A stretch of DNA of 64,000 nucleotides from Comamonadaceae bacterium OS-1 (GTDB lineage: Bacteria > Pseudomonadota > Gammaproteobacteria > Burkholderiales > Burkholderiaceae_C). Positions 46,358 to 54,324 of the stretch are shown in pieces. Every line of letters starts with the position of its first letter. Position 1 is the first letter of the stretch. Where the stretch lies: assembly GCA_027923965.1 (NCBI GenBank), contig AP026969.1, positions 992,001 to 1,056,000 on the forward strand. Direction: 5' to 3'. Below the pieces are notes generated by a model. It ran no database searches, had not been told where the DNA came from, and saw only the letters and a list, made by a program, of their open reading frames with translations. The translations under genes were made by a program, and so were the position numbers.

Positions 46358-47749
46358 TTAGCCCAACGTAGGCCGGGGGCGTTCCTTGCGCTGCTGCAAA
46401 AAGGCCTGCACCGCCAGTGAGCTGTGCTTGGGCGTGCGCACCTGGGTGGTGTAGTCCACATGGGTGATGCCGAAGCGGCGCTCGTAGCCGTAGGCCCATT
46501 CAAAGTTGTCCATCAGCGACCAGATGAAGTAGCCGCGCACGTCCACCCCGGCTTTGATGGCGGTGTCCACGGCCATCAGGTGCCGCTCCAGGAAACGGAT
46601 GCGCTGGGTGTCTGCCACGCTGCCGTCGGCGGCCACGCTGTCGTCGTTGGCCATGCCGTTTTCAGTGATGTAGACGGGGGGCATGTCGGGATAGCGCGCA
46701 TCGAAGTCCACCAGCAGGTCGGTCAGGCCCTGGGGGTACACCTCCCAGCCCATTTGCGTGCGTTCTACCTGCTTGGACTGGGCGGAGTGGGGGGCTTCCT
46801 GGTAGCCGCCCTTGCCGTCGGATTCCACCTCGGTGCGGAAGTAGTAGTTGATGCCCAGGAAATCCATCTTGGTGGAGATGATCTCCATGTCGCCCGCCAG
46901 CACCAGCGGCTCGCAGCCCGGCCACAGGCGGAACAGGTCTTGCGGGTAGGTGCCCAGCATCAGCGGGTCAAACACCCAGTGGTTTTGCTGCACATAGGCC
47001 AGGTAGGACGCGTCCTGGTCGGCGGCGCTGTCGGTGTGCGGGCCAAACACGCCGGTGTTGCAGACGATGCCACGCATCGCGGCGGGGTCGTTGGCCTGGA
47101 TCTTGGCCAGCGCCAGGCCGTGGCCCAACAGCAGGTGGTGCAGGGCCTGCGTGGTCTGGCGCAGGTCGGTCACGCCGGGGGCATGGCGGCCAATGCCGTA
47201 GCCCAGGTAGGCCGAGCACCAGGGTTCGTTCAGCGTGGCCCATGCCGTTACTTTGCCCGCCAGTTCGCGGCTCATCAGGTCGGCGTACTCGGCGAAGGCG
47301 TAGGCGGTTTCGCGGTTGGCCCAGCCGCCCTTGTCTTGCCAGTGCTGGGGCAGGTCCCAGTGGTACAGGGTGACGTAGGTTTGAATGCCTTTGGCCTTCA
47401 GCGCGTCCAGCAGGTTCTTGTAGAAGCCGATGCCCTTGGGGTTGGGCACGCCTTTTTCGTCCATCACGCGCGGCCAGGCGATGGACAGGCGGTAGGCATC
47501 CACGCCTAGCCCGGCAATCATCTCCACATCGGCCTGCCAGCGGTGGTAGTGGTCGCAGGCTACGTCGCCGGTGTCGCCGTGCAGTACACGGCCAGGTTCG
47601 TCGCAGTAGGTGTCCCAGATGGACTGCAGTCGGCCATCCTCGTCGGCAGCGCCTTCGATCTGGTAAGAGGCGGTGGCCACACCCATCAAAAATTCAGGTT
47701 GGGCAATGGCCGAGGTGGCGGGGATGTTCAGGGCGGGTACAGCGGACAT
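46358..47749 (-). CDS. bglA: Family 1 beta-glucosidase
   Basis: The 463-residue protein has the GH1 opening FLMGVATASYQIEGAADEDGR, the acid/base Glu175 in TLNEPW, the nucleophile Glu363 in YITENGM, and the substrate loop FIWSLMDNFEWAYGY. It hydrolyses beta-glucosides or cellobiose in the cytoplasm; there is no signal peptide. GGAG 6 nt before the ATG sets the start. It leads the operon and is divergent from the histidine kinase, with a palindrome between them. Confidence 0.96.
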   Translation of the reverse strand: MSAVPALNIPATSAIAQPEFLMGVATASYQIEGAADEDGRLQSIWDTYCDEPGRVLHGDTGDVACDHYHRWQADVEMIAGLGVDAYRLSIAWPRVMDEKGVPNPKGIGFYKNLLDALKAKGIQTYVTLYHWDLPQHWQDKGGWANRETAYAFAEYADLMSRELAGKVTAWATLNEPWCSAYLGYGIGRHAPGVTDLRQTTQALHHLLLGHGLALAKIQANDPAAMRGIVCNTGVFGPHTDSAADQDASYLAYVQQNHWVFDPLMLGTYPQDLFRLWPGCEPLVLAGDMEIISTKMDFLGINYYFRTEVESDGKGGYQEAPHSAQSKQVERTQMGWEVYPQGLTDLLVDFDARYPDMPPVYITENGMANDDSVAADGSVADTQRIRFLERHLMAVDTAIKAGVDVRGYFIWSLMDNFEWAYGYERRFGITHVDYTTQVRTPKHSSLAVQAFLQQRKERPRPTLG

Positions 47750-47840
47750 GGTGCTCCAGAAAAAGCGGCAGGTTGGGTGCAAGGTGGGTAAGTGCCGCGA
47801 TGTTAGGGACGATGGATCGCCTAGTCTGTAGGGAAAGTTT

Positions 47841-47861
47841 GATACCCGTACTATGGGTATC
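47841..47861. promoter_or_regulatory. Inverted repeat, candidate operator of the beta-glucosidase operon
   Basis: GATACCC and GGGTATC (7-bp perfect arms, 7-bp spacer) lie in the 172-bp region between bglA and the kinase gene. The spacing and TACCC/GGGTA arms resemble NarL-type heptamers only loosely. The LuxR-family regulator encoded at 49934 is the obvious candidate to bind it. Confidence 0.5.
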
Positions 47862-47921
47862 CCTGAGTGCCTGTTCTGCCACCCAGGCTTGCGGCACACT
47901 TGGTAACCATTTAGTTGAACG

Positions 47922-49937
47922 ATGCACCACCAACCCCCCCATTCCACCGATCGTCCGGATGCCGAAGGCCCGTTGGGCGTGTCCGGCAAGCCCGTGCAAA
48001 AGCTGCCATTGACCGACCGCCTGGGTGCCGATGGCCTGCCCGGCGTGCCCGGCTACCAGGAGCAAAAGCAGCGCAACGACCCCCGCTTTGGCCAGGGCGC
48101 GGTGTGGCGCTGGCTGAGCGAGGCCGACCTGCTGGACCAGCGTGGCGAGGCCCAGGCCGAGTCGGTGTTGGTGTCGAACAGCCACCGCGTGTGGCAACTG
48201 CTGCGCGAGATGCCGGTGGGCCTGGTGCTGTACGACGCAGACTTCAACGTGGTCTACCAAAATCGCGCCAGCGAGCTGATGACCGGCTTCTGCGCAGACG
48301 AAGCCGTGGGCCGCTCCCCCATCGGCCTGTGGATCCTGCCCGACCAGGTGGCCAACCTGCAAAACACCCTGCGCCGCATGCGTACCGAACGCATCTCGCT
48401 GCACGGGCGCGGCGTGCAACTGCGCCGCGACGGCCATGTGGCCTGGGTGCAGTGGTACACCACGCCGCTGTTCGAGGGCGATGTGTTCATCGGCTACCTG
48501 GGTACCCACACCGACATCAGCGAAGAGCTGCGCGCCCATACCGCCGTGCGCGCCGCGAAGCAGCAGGTCGATCTGCTGGTGGACGCGGCGGTAGACATCG
48601 CCATGCTGCAGCTCTCGCCGCTGGGCCGGGCGCAAAGCTGGAACCGCAATGTGCAGGCCCTGTTTGGCCTGCCCGCCCTGGACGTGCTGGGCCAGGACAT
48701 GGCCCAGGTGCTGGCCCTGCCGGAGCAATGGCCCGCGCTGCTGGCCGGGGCCGCAGGTGGCGAGCGCATGGAGTTTGAAGGCTGGCTGCCACGCCAGCCC
48801 GGTGGCCGCTTCTGGGGCAACCTGCTGCTGTACCCCAAGACCGACGAAAACAACGCCGTGGTGGCCGTGGTGCTGGTGGCCCGCGACCTGAGCGACCGCC
48901 GCCTGGCCGAGCAGAAAATCCGCGACAGCGAGGCCCTGTTGTCGGCCATCGTCTCCACCACCAGCGACGCGATCCTGGGCCTGGACGCGCAGGCCTGCGT
49001 GGTCTTCAGCAACCCCGCCGCACAGCGCATCTTTGGCCGCAGCGCCGCGCAGCTGCTGGGCCGGCCGCTGGCCGACGTGATGCCCGATGTGGACCTGCCC
49101 AGCCTGATCGGCGCGGTGCGCACCCTGTCGGCCCGGCACCCCGACGGGGCCACGCTGCACCTGGAGGCTTCGGCCAGCGAAACCCGCGTCAACGGCGAGG
49201 TGTTGTTCACCCTGACCGCCCGCGACGTGACCGAGCGGGTCGAATCCGAGCAGGCCCTGCTGCACTACCGCCAGCAGCTGTCGGCCCTGTCGCGCCAGCT
49301 GATGGAGGCCGAGCAGCAGACCAACCAGCGCCTGGCCCAGCTGCTGCACGACCAGCTGGGCCAGACGCTGACCACGCTGCGCATCTCGGTCGATGCCCTG
49401 CGCGCCCAGTTGCCGCCCCCCGCCACCCCCGCCATCGACAAGAGCTGGACGCGCGTCTCCGGCATGATCGACCGCGGCATGCGCGAGGTGCGCCAGGTGC
49501 TGGTCGAACTGCGCCCGCCGCTGTTGCAAGAGCAGGGCCTGGGCGTGGCGCTGGACAACGAAATCCAGGCCGAGGCCGCCAACCACAGCGCCGTGGCCCT
49601 GCGCCTGCACATTCCCCCCGCCATGGCCGACCGCCGCTGGAACCCCGAGGTGGAGTACGCCGTCTTCATGGTGGCCCGCGAAGCCATCGGCAACGCCCTG
49701 TGCCACGCCCGCTGCCAAAGCCTCACCGTGGGCATAGAACCCCTGGGTACGCAGGGCCTGCGCCTGCTGGTGCAGGACGACGGCATTGGCCTGGGCCCCA
49801 TCGGCCAGGCCCTGAAACCCGGCCATCTGGGCCTGGTGGGCATGCGCGAACGCTCCCAGGCCATCGGTGCCCACCTGAGCGCCCGCACCGCCGACAACGA
49901 GCGCGGTACCGTCATCGAACTGAGCTATTCCCCATGA
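47922..49937 (+). CDS. Soluble multi-PAS sensor histidine kinase (HisKA_3)
   Basis: The 671-residue protein has no membrane segment. Three PAS-like domains lie at residues ~85-215, ~220-330 and ~335-450 (for example PVGLVLYDADFNVVYQNRA and DAILGLDAQACVVFSNPAA). The NarX/DegS-type phospho-His (LLHDQLGQTLTTLRIS, His476) and an HATPase domain (DDGIGLG, HLGLVGMRER) follow. It presumably senses a cytoplasmic metabolite and signals to the regulator whose ATG overlaps its stop. Its position divergent from bglA suggests sugar control. Confidence 0.94.
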   Translation: MHHQPPHSTDRPDAEGPLGVSGKPVQKLPLTDRLGADGLPGVPGYQEQKQRNDPRFGQGAVWRWLSEADLLDQRGEAQAESVLVSNSHRVWQLLREMPVGLVLYDADFNVVYQNRASELMTGFCADEAVGRSPIGLWILPDQVANLQNTLRRMRTERISLHGRGVQLRRDGHVAWVQWYTTPLFEGDVFIGYLGTHTDISEELRAHTAVRAAKQQVDLLVDAAVDIAMLQLSPLGRAQSWNRNVQALFGLPALDVLGQDMAQVLALPEQWPALLAGAAGGERMEFEGWLPRQPGGRFWGNLLLYPKTDENNAVVAVVLVARDLSDRRLAEQKIRDSEALLSAIVSTTSDAILGLDAQACVVFSNPAAQRIFGRSAAQLLGRPLADVMPDVDLPSLIGAVRTLSARHPDGATLHLEASASETRVNGEVLFTLTARDVTERVESEQALLHYRQQLSALSRQLMEAEQQTNQRLAQLLHDQLGQTLTTLRISVDALRAQLPPPATPAIDKSWTRVSGMIDRGMREVRQVLVELRPPLLQEQGLGVALDNEIQAEAANHSAVALRLHIPPAMADRRWNPEVEYAVFMVAREAIGNALCHARCQSLTVGIEPLGTQGLRLLVQDDGIGLGPIGQALKPGHLGLVGMRERSQAIGAHLSARTADNERGTVIELSYSP

Positions 49938-50581
49938 CCGATTCTGTGTACCTGGTAGACGACCACGCCATCCTGCGCGAAGGCCTGCGGGCGCTGCTGG
50001 AGCCGTCTGGCTTTAACGTGGTGGGCGAGAGCGGCGACCTGCCCACCGCCTTGCACGACATCGTGCGCGCCCCGCCGGACTGCGTGCTGCTCGATCTGTC
50101 GCTGGGCGAGCGCTCCGGCCACGAACTGCTGGCCGAGCTGCAGCGCCGCAAAATCCCCAGCCGCGTGGTCGTGCTGAGCATGATGGCCCAGCCCCGCCAG
50201 GTGATGGATGCCGTGCGCATGGGGGCCATGGGCTACGTGCTCAAGGGCGCGTCCGGTTCCGAGGTGATCAATGCCCTGCGCCAGGCCTGCTGCGGCCAGC
50301 ACTACTGGAGCGCCGCCATCGAGCGCGTCGCCCAGGAAGCCCTGCTGCCCGCCGACCCCGGCGCCGCACCCGAGCCCCTGCACACCCTGTCGCAGCGCGA
50401 GCGCCAGGTGCTCAACCTGGTGGTGCGCGGCCAACCCAGCAGCAGCATCGCCCACACCCTGAACCTGTCCGCTAAAACCGTGGAAACCTACCGCTCCCGG
50501 GTGATGGCCAAGCTGGGGGTGAGCGACATCACCGGGCTGGTGAGGTTGGCGGTGAAGGAGGGGTTGCTGGATGGGGAGTGA
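49934..50581 (+). CDS. NarL/FixJ-type response regulator
   Basis: The 215-residue protein has a receiver (YLVDDHAILREGL; phospho-acceptor Asp54 in VLLDLSLG; Lys104) and a LuxR-type helix-turn-helix (LSQRERQVLNLVVRGQPSSSIAHTLNLSAKTVETYRSRVMAKLG). ATGA overlap with the kinase gene makes it the cognate partner. It probably controls the divergent bglA-ABC operon; sugar control by a two-component system is less common than by LacI or RpiR repressors. Confidence 0.95.
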   Translation: MTDSVYLVDDHAILREGLRALLEPSGFNVVGESGDLPTALHDIVRAPPDCVLLDLSLGERSGHELLAELQRRKIPSRVVVLSMMAQPRQVMDAVRMGAMGYVLKGASGSEVINALRQACCGQHYWSAAIERVAQEALLPADPGAAPEPLHTLSQRERQVLNLVVRGQPSSSIAHTLNLSAKTVETYRSRVMAKLGVSDITGLVRLAVKEGLLDGE

Positions 50582-50706
50582 GTTTCAGGTTTTTGGGGTG
50601 TTTTTGAAGCGTTAAATCGGCAGCCTGCGCCAATGGAATGGGCGTGACGCGCTCCTGTTTTTAACTATCAAAAGAGCAGCAATCTGTGGGGCTGTACGGG
50701 CGGTAG

Positions 50707-50789
50707 CCAATGGGGTCGGATCATCCGCGCGCTCTAAAAGCTGGATGCCGCCCAGGCCGTATCTCGCGCGTGTGCTCCGACCCCTTTGG
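50707..50789. repeat. Long-spacer inverted repeat with GGGGTCGGA / TCCGACCCC ends (MITE- or REP-like)
   Basis: CCAATGGGGTCGGA and TCCGACCCCTTTGG pair over 13 of 14 bases with 55 nt between. GGGGTC(A/G)GA termini are known at the edges of REP elements linked to Y1-type REP transposases, so this may be a remnant without its transposase. The element type is inference; the inverted repeat is seen directly. Confidence 0.5.
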
Positions 50790-50847
50790 CGGGTTGGCGT
50801 TCCAACGATCCCCGGCCGGGTAGTGCGCCCGGCAGCGCAGTCACTTG

Positions 50848-50865
50848 TTCTTTTGCGCAAAAGAA
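50848..50865. repeat. 18-bp perfect palindrome in repeat-like intergenic DNA
   Basis: TTCTTTTGCGCAAAAGAA is self-complementary over its full length. It begins the stretch CAAAAGAAAAGTAACCAAAA that recurs, in my recollection, in front of GC-rich intergenic repeats of many Comamonadaceae genomes. Its function is unknown. Confidence 0.55.
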
Positions 50866-51122
50866 AAGTAACCAAAAGAAAGGCGCCCCAACTGTCTGCG
50901 CCCTTCGCTGGCGCTACGGGAACCTGCGGTGCGCGCTTTGGGCGGGGTCTGGCTAAACTCGCCTGCGGCTCAGACAACGCCAGCCCTTTTCCGCCCAAAG
51001 CTGTGCTCCTCGGCGCACACAGATGGGGATCCCGGGGAGCGGGATCGGCCCGGCGGTGCCGGGCATCGCGCCGGTCGCGAGTTGGGGGTGTCTGGTGCGT
51101 GGGGGGCTATTTCGCCCACCTC

Positions 51123-51554
51123 TCACACCAGCGGATTCACCGTCTTCAACGCCTTGAACCGCCCAAAATCCCGGTCCGCACTCCATAGCACCGACACGCC
51201 GTTTTCGATGCAAATGGCGGCAATGCGCGCGTCGTGGAACTGGCCGCCTTGCAGTTTGGCTTTGCGGGCCAGCTCGGCCAGGATGCGCCAGTGTTGTGCG
51301 CCGCTGTGTAGTACCTGGGCCTGGGGCGATTCCAGCCAGGCATTGACCTGTGCCAGTGCCTGCTCGTAGCTGCTGGCGGGGTTGAAAATTTTGGGGTTGG
51401 TTGCGATGGACAAAAACTCGTGCAGGCAACTCACCGGAATGCCCCACGGCTGGCTGCCCTCGGCCAGGGCTTGCAGGCAGGCATAGGCCGGGGTGTGGAA
51501 AGGCGACTCTGCCCGGTGTGCGTACACCAGGACGTTGGTGTCTACCGCGATCAT
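51123..51554 (-). CDS. vapC: VapC-like PIN-domain toxin
   Basis: The 143-residue protein starts MIAVDTNVLVYAHR, the first catalytic Asp of the PIN fold, followed by LHEFLSIATNP (Glu) and FHDARIAAICIENG (Asp) and SADRDFGRFKALKTVNPL (the final Asp), so all four acidic residues are present. PIN toxins cleave RNA, often tRNA. The ATG overlaps the antitoxin stop by 4 nt. A longer upstream open frame would lie inside the antitoxin gene. Confidence 0.93.
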   Translation of the reverse strand: MIAVDTNVLVYAHRAESPFHTPAYACLQALAEGSQPWGIPVSCLHEFLSIATNPKIFNPASSYEQALAQVNAWLESPQAQVLHSGAQHWRILAELARKAKLQGGQFHDARIAAICIENGVSVLWSADRDFGRFKALKTVNPLV

Positions 51555-51811
51555 GCTTGGGACTTGGTGAGGCGCTGGAGCTCTTGCTCTGCTTCCATCT
51601 GGTGCCATTGCCGGGGGTCTGCCACGTGCATGGCTTGCCCACGCACCCGTGCGTCCCGCAGCTTGAATGCCGGTGGGGCCTTGGCCTGGGAGTCGGCCAG
51701 AACCCGGCGCAAGCCGTCTTCGACCAGGGCGCGCAGCGTGGTGTGGCGGGTACTGGCGAGTGCTTTGGCAGAGCTGAAAAGCGCGTCCGAAAGTTCGATG
51801 GTGGTTTTCAT
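51551..51811 (-). CDS. vapB: VapB-like antitoxin
   Basis: The 86-residue protein begins MKTTIELSDALFSSAKALAS, a ribbon-helix-helix DNA-binding motif, continues TTLRALVEDGLRRVL, and ends with a proline-rich and charged tail that would bind the PIN toxin. ATGA coupling with vapC and an inverted repeat immediately upstream of the start codon support autoregulation. Confidence 0.9.
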   Translation of the reverse strand: MKTTIELSDALFSSAKALASTRHTTLRALVEDGLRRVLADSQAKAPPAFKLRDARVRGQAMHVADPRQWHQMEAEQELQRLTKSQA

Positions 51812-51816
51812 ACGGG

Positions 51817-51840
51817 TACCCATATCTACTGGTATGGGTA
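51817..51840 (-). promoter_or_regulatory. Inverted repeat, putative vapBC operator
   Basis: TACCCATA and TATGGGTA (8-bp perfect arms, 8-bp spacer) lie 5 bp upstream of the vapB start codon. VapB-type ribbon-helix-helix proteins bind such palindromes at their own promoters; binding here is inferred. Confidence 0.6.
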
Positions 51841-51908
51841 TATTGTACTTTTTTGCCTCTTGGAGGTTGGTGTTGAATCTCCGGCAGATTACTCCGCTGT
51901 CAATATGA

Positions 51909-51967
51909 TGCTAAAAGTGCTTCTAGCGCTTATTAGATAAGCACAAGAAGCTATCTAAAAAATAGCA
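51909..51967. repeat. Dispersed palindromic repeat, copy 10
   Basis: The plus strand reads CTTCTAGCGCTTATTAGATA then AGCACAAGAAGCTATCTAAA and AAATAGCA. It ends 5 bp before the stop codon of the TIM-barrel gene and lies between that gene and vapB. Confidence 0.85.
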
Positions 51968-51971
51968 CCCA

Positions 51972-52940
51972 TCACCCCTTCAACGCCCGCCATTCCTCCT
52001 GCAACCACGCCGCGCAGGCGATGTTGTTGTCCATGATCGAATAGCGGCCGCCGCCGCCGTAGTCGGCGAACGGGATGAACTCGCAGCTGATGCGCTGCGG
52101 CGTAGACGCGGGGTGGGCGTGCATGGCGGCGAGCAGTTCGCGCACCGCTTGTTTCCACGGCTCCAGTTTTTGCGCGTCCCAGGGGCTGTGGAACGTGCCT
52201 GCGGGGGGCGCGATGAAGGGGTACTGGATGGCACGGCCGGGCTGGCCGGGTTGGCGGTCCATGGCCTGGTTGTGGGGGATGCCGGGGGCGACGCTGCGGG
52301 TGTGGGCGTGGGCCACCCAGCCCTCGGCCAGCCACTGGCGGTAGAAGGCGGGCAGCACCTCGCGGCTTCCGCCATCGGGCAGGCCGCTCAGGGCGAGTTC
52401 TTCGGGGTGGTCCATCTTGAACACCAGATGCGAGTGGTCCAGGGTGATGCGCAGGGGTACGTGGCGGTGCGCCAGCAATTCGGCTACGCGCTCCACGCGG
52501 GCGAACTGCTCGCTCCACATGTCTACGTGGACTTCCAGGCTGGGCAGGCAGCCCACCGGCGCGCCCACCTGCATGGCATCCAGGAAGAAGTCGGCCACTT
52601 CCTGGTCGGTGATGGCCGCGCCGTCGGCCCGCCGGGCAAACAGCTGCATGTTGAACACTTTGGCCCCGAGCTGGCCGCCGGTGGCTACGCACCAGCGCAT
52701 GCGTTCTTCGTCGCGCCCGGCGCAGAAGATGCCGCCGAACACGGCTATGGGTACGCCGTATTCCTGCACCAGGTCGAAGTAGGGCGCGAAGTCTTCCGCC
52801 GGGTTGTGGTTTTTCTCGATGTAGGCAAACGCACCGCTGTCGCGCACCCAGGCAAAGCGGGTGGCGGCATCGGGCGTGGGCAGGCCGTCGTGGTGGAGCA
52901 CGCCGTCGAGGTTGATGCCGATGGGCAAGTTAGTGGTCAT
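51972..52940 (-). CDS. TIM-barrel protein, xylose isomerase-like (sugar phosphate isomerase/epimerase family)
   Basis: A 322-residue protein I assign only to the xylose-isomerase-like TIM-barrel superfamily, from spaced acidic and His residues at strand ends: GINLDGVLHHDG, AYIEKNHN, SLEVHVDMWSEQF, ITLDHSHLVFKM, AHAHTRSV and SCEFIPFADYGGGGRYS. Such proteins isomerise keto sugars or inositol derivatives with a divalent metal. Its ATG overlaps the stop of the FAD reductase gene by 4 nt, and both are divergent from an RpiR regulator, pointing to a carbohydrate pathway. The substrate is not known. Confidence 0.65.
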   Translation of the reverse strand: MTTNLPIGINLDGVLHHDGLPTPDAATRFAWVRDSGAFAYIEKNHNPAEDFAPYFDLVQEYGVPIAVFGGIFCAGRDEERMRWCVATGGQLGAKVFNMQLFARRADGAAITDQEVADFFLDAMQVGAPVGCLPSLEVHVDMWSEQFARVERVAELLAHRHVPLRITLDHSHLVFKMDHPEELALSGLPDGGSREVLPAFYRQWLAEGWVAHAHTRSVAPGIPHNQAMDRQPGQPGRAIQYPFIAPPAGTFHSPWDAQKLEPWKQAVRELLAAMHAHPASTPQRISCEFIPFADYGGGGRYSIMDNNIACAAWLQEEWRALKG

Positions 52941-54214
52941 GGCTTGAGCAGGCTCTTGAGTTTGGTGGCTGGGTCGGCCAGCACGTCGGCGCTGGCGGTG
53001 ATGCGTCTTTCGACCAGGGTGCGGGCCAGCTTCAGTTCTTTGGCCACCCGGCTGGTTTCGCCCCAGCCGCAGGCCCCGACCAGGCGGTTCTCGGCATCCA
53101 GGTAAAAAATCACCATGCCGCCAGCGTCGTCCAGCGTGCGGGTGACCGATGTGGTGGCCAGTGCGGGTTCGCCCATGACCTGCAACTGGTGGTCGTACTG
53201 GTCGGACCAGAACCAGGGCAGGGAGGTGTAGGCGGCCAATTCGCCATTTACACCTTCCAGCATGTTCTGGGCGGCAATGGCGGCCTGGGTTTCGGCGTTG
53301 TGCCAGGTTTCCTGCCGTACCAGCTGGCCGGACAGCACGCTGGGGAATTCGGCCACATCGCCCGCCGCAAAAATGCCCGGCAGGCTACTTTGCAAATGCG
53401 CGTTGACCAGCACGCCGCGGCCCACCGCCAGGCCCGCCGCTTGCGGCAGTGCCAGGTCGGGTTCGATGCCAATACCGGCCAGGATGGTGTCGGCCTCGAT
53501 GCTGCTGCCATCGGCCAGCTCCATGCGCACGCCGTGGGCGGTGCGGGTAATGCTTTGCGGGCTCACGCCCAGCAGCACGCGCACACCGCGCGCCCGGTGC
53601 AGGGCCAGGGCACGCTCGGCCACCGGCTCGGGCACGGCGCGGCCCATCAGGCGCGGCGCGCCCTCGACCACGGTGACCTCGCAACCCAGCTTGCGGGCCG
53701 AGGCCGCCACTTCCAGCCCGATAAAGCCGCCACCCACCACCAGCAGGCGCTGGCCTGGGGTGAGGCGCTGGGCCAGCACGGCGGCATCCCCCAGGTTGCG
53801 CAGCGTCATCACCTCGGGCAGGTCGCCGCCGGGGATGCGCAGCGTGCGCACCTTGCCGCCGGTGGCCAGCAGCAGCGACTGGTAGGCCAGGGTTTGGCCG
53901 TCGGACAGGGTAAGTTGGCGGGCCGTGGCATCGATGGATGTCACGCGCGCGACATGGCGGGTGATGCGTGCACCATTCGGATCGTCAAGCAGGTCGGCAT
54001 CCGACAGCAGGGCGCAGGCCTCGGCGGTCTTGTCGCCGGTGAGCAGGTCTTTGGACAGGGGCGGGCGCTCGTAGGGGTGGTGCGGCTCGTCGCCTACCAA
54101 ATGGATGGCGGCCTGCCAGCCCGCGGTGCGCAATGCCAGCGCCGCGCGGCCACCGCAATGGCCCGCGCCCACAATGACCATGGCCGGGCTGGACGTACTA
54201 TCGGGGGTTTGCAT
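52937..54214 (-). CDS. FAD-dependent ferredoxin reductase-like oxidoreductase (BphA4/rhodocoxin reductase type)
   Basis: The 425-residue protein has two dinucleotide folds: FAD (MVIVGAGHCGGRAALALR) and NAD(H) (LLVVGGGFIGLEVAASARKLG). PYERPPLSKDLL and FAAGDVAEF are the usual signatures, as is the C-terminal domain (SLPWFWSDQYDHQLQVMG). In known systems it passes electrons from NADH to a ferredoxin for a Rieske oxygenase or P450. No oxygenase or ferredoxin gene lies nearby; the partner is the TIM-barrel gene in the same operon. Confidence 0.9.
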   Translation of the reverse strand: MQTPDSTSSPAMVIVGAGHCGGRAALALRTAGWQAAIHLVGDEPHHPYERPPLSKDLLTGDKTAEACALLSDADLLDDPNGARITRHVARVTSIDATARQLTLSDGQTLAYQSLLLATGGKVRTLRIPGGDLPEVMTLRNLGDAAVLAQRLTPGQRLLVVGGGFIGLEVAASARKLGCEVTVVEGAPRLMGRAVPEPVAERALALHRARGVRVLLGVSPQSITRTAHGVRMELADGSSIEADTILAGIGIEPDLALPQAAGLAVGRGVLVNAHLQSSLPGIFAAGDVAEFPSVLSGQLVRQETWHNAETQAAIAAQNMLEGVNGELAAYTSLPWFWSDQYDHQLQVMGEPALATTSVTRTLDDAGGMVIFYLDAENRLVGACGWGETSRVAKELKLARTLVERRITASADVLADPATKLKSLLKP

Positions 54215-54324
54215 GGCTGTTCGTCTCTTGAAAATAGAAAATAATTATACAAACGCGGCCCTTAAAATAACAAGAAATTTCTATTTATATTTAGTGATGA
54301 AAATTTTTTTACACGAAAGAATCC
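54215..54324. promoter_or_regulatory. AT-rich divergent promoter region of rpiR and the reductase operon
   Basis: 110 bp, much more AT-rich than its surroundings. Contains AGAAATTTCT (54273-54282, a perfect palindrome) and a GAAAATAATT word near 54235, also present upstream of the iolG-like gene at 61392. RpiR proteins often bind AT-rich palindromes with GAAA/TTTC ends; binding here is inference. Confidence 0.45.

Larger units (their letters stand above)
50582..51122. other. 541-bp gap rich in repeats, no gene
   Basis: No convincing coding sequence. It holds a possible degenerate copy of the dispersed repeat (~50612-50690), a 14-bp inverted repeat with one mismatch and a 55-nt spacer (50707-50720 and 50776-50789), an 18-bp perfect palindrome (50848-50865), and a region (50840-51010) of a kind I recall being spread in intergenic DNA of Comamonadaceae, where it is often annotated as spurious small proteins. 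Confidence 0.6.

Noticed and set aside
47694..49874. 726-codon open frame on the minus strand
   Set aside because: It lies antisense to the PAS kinase gene, whose domains and codon pattern are clear; the frame has Gln/His/Gly-rich composition and no domain.
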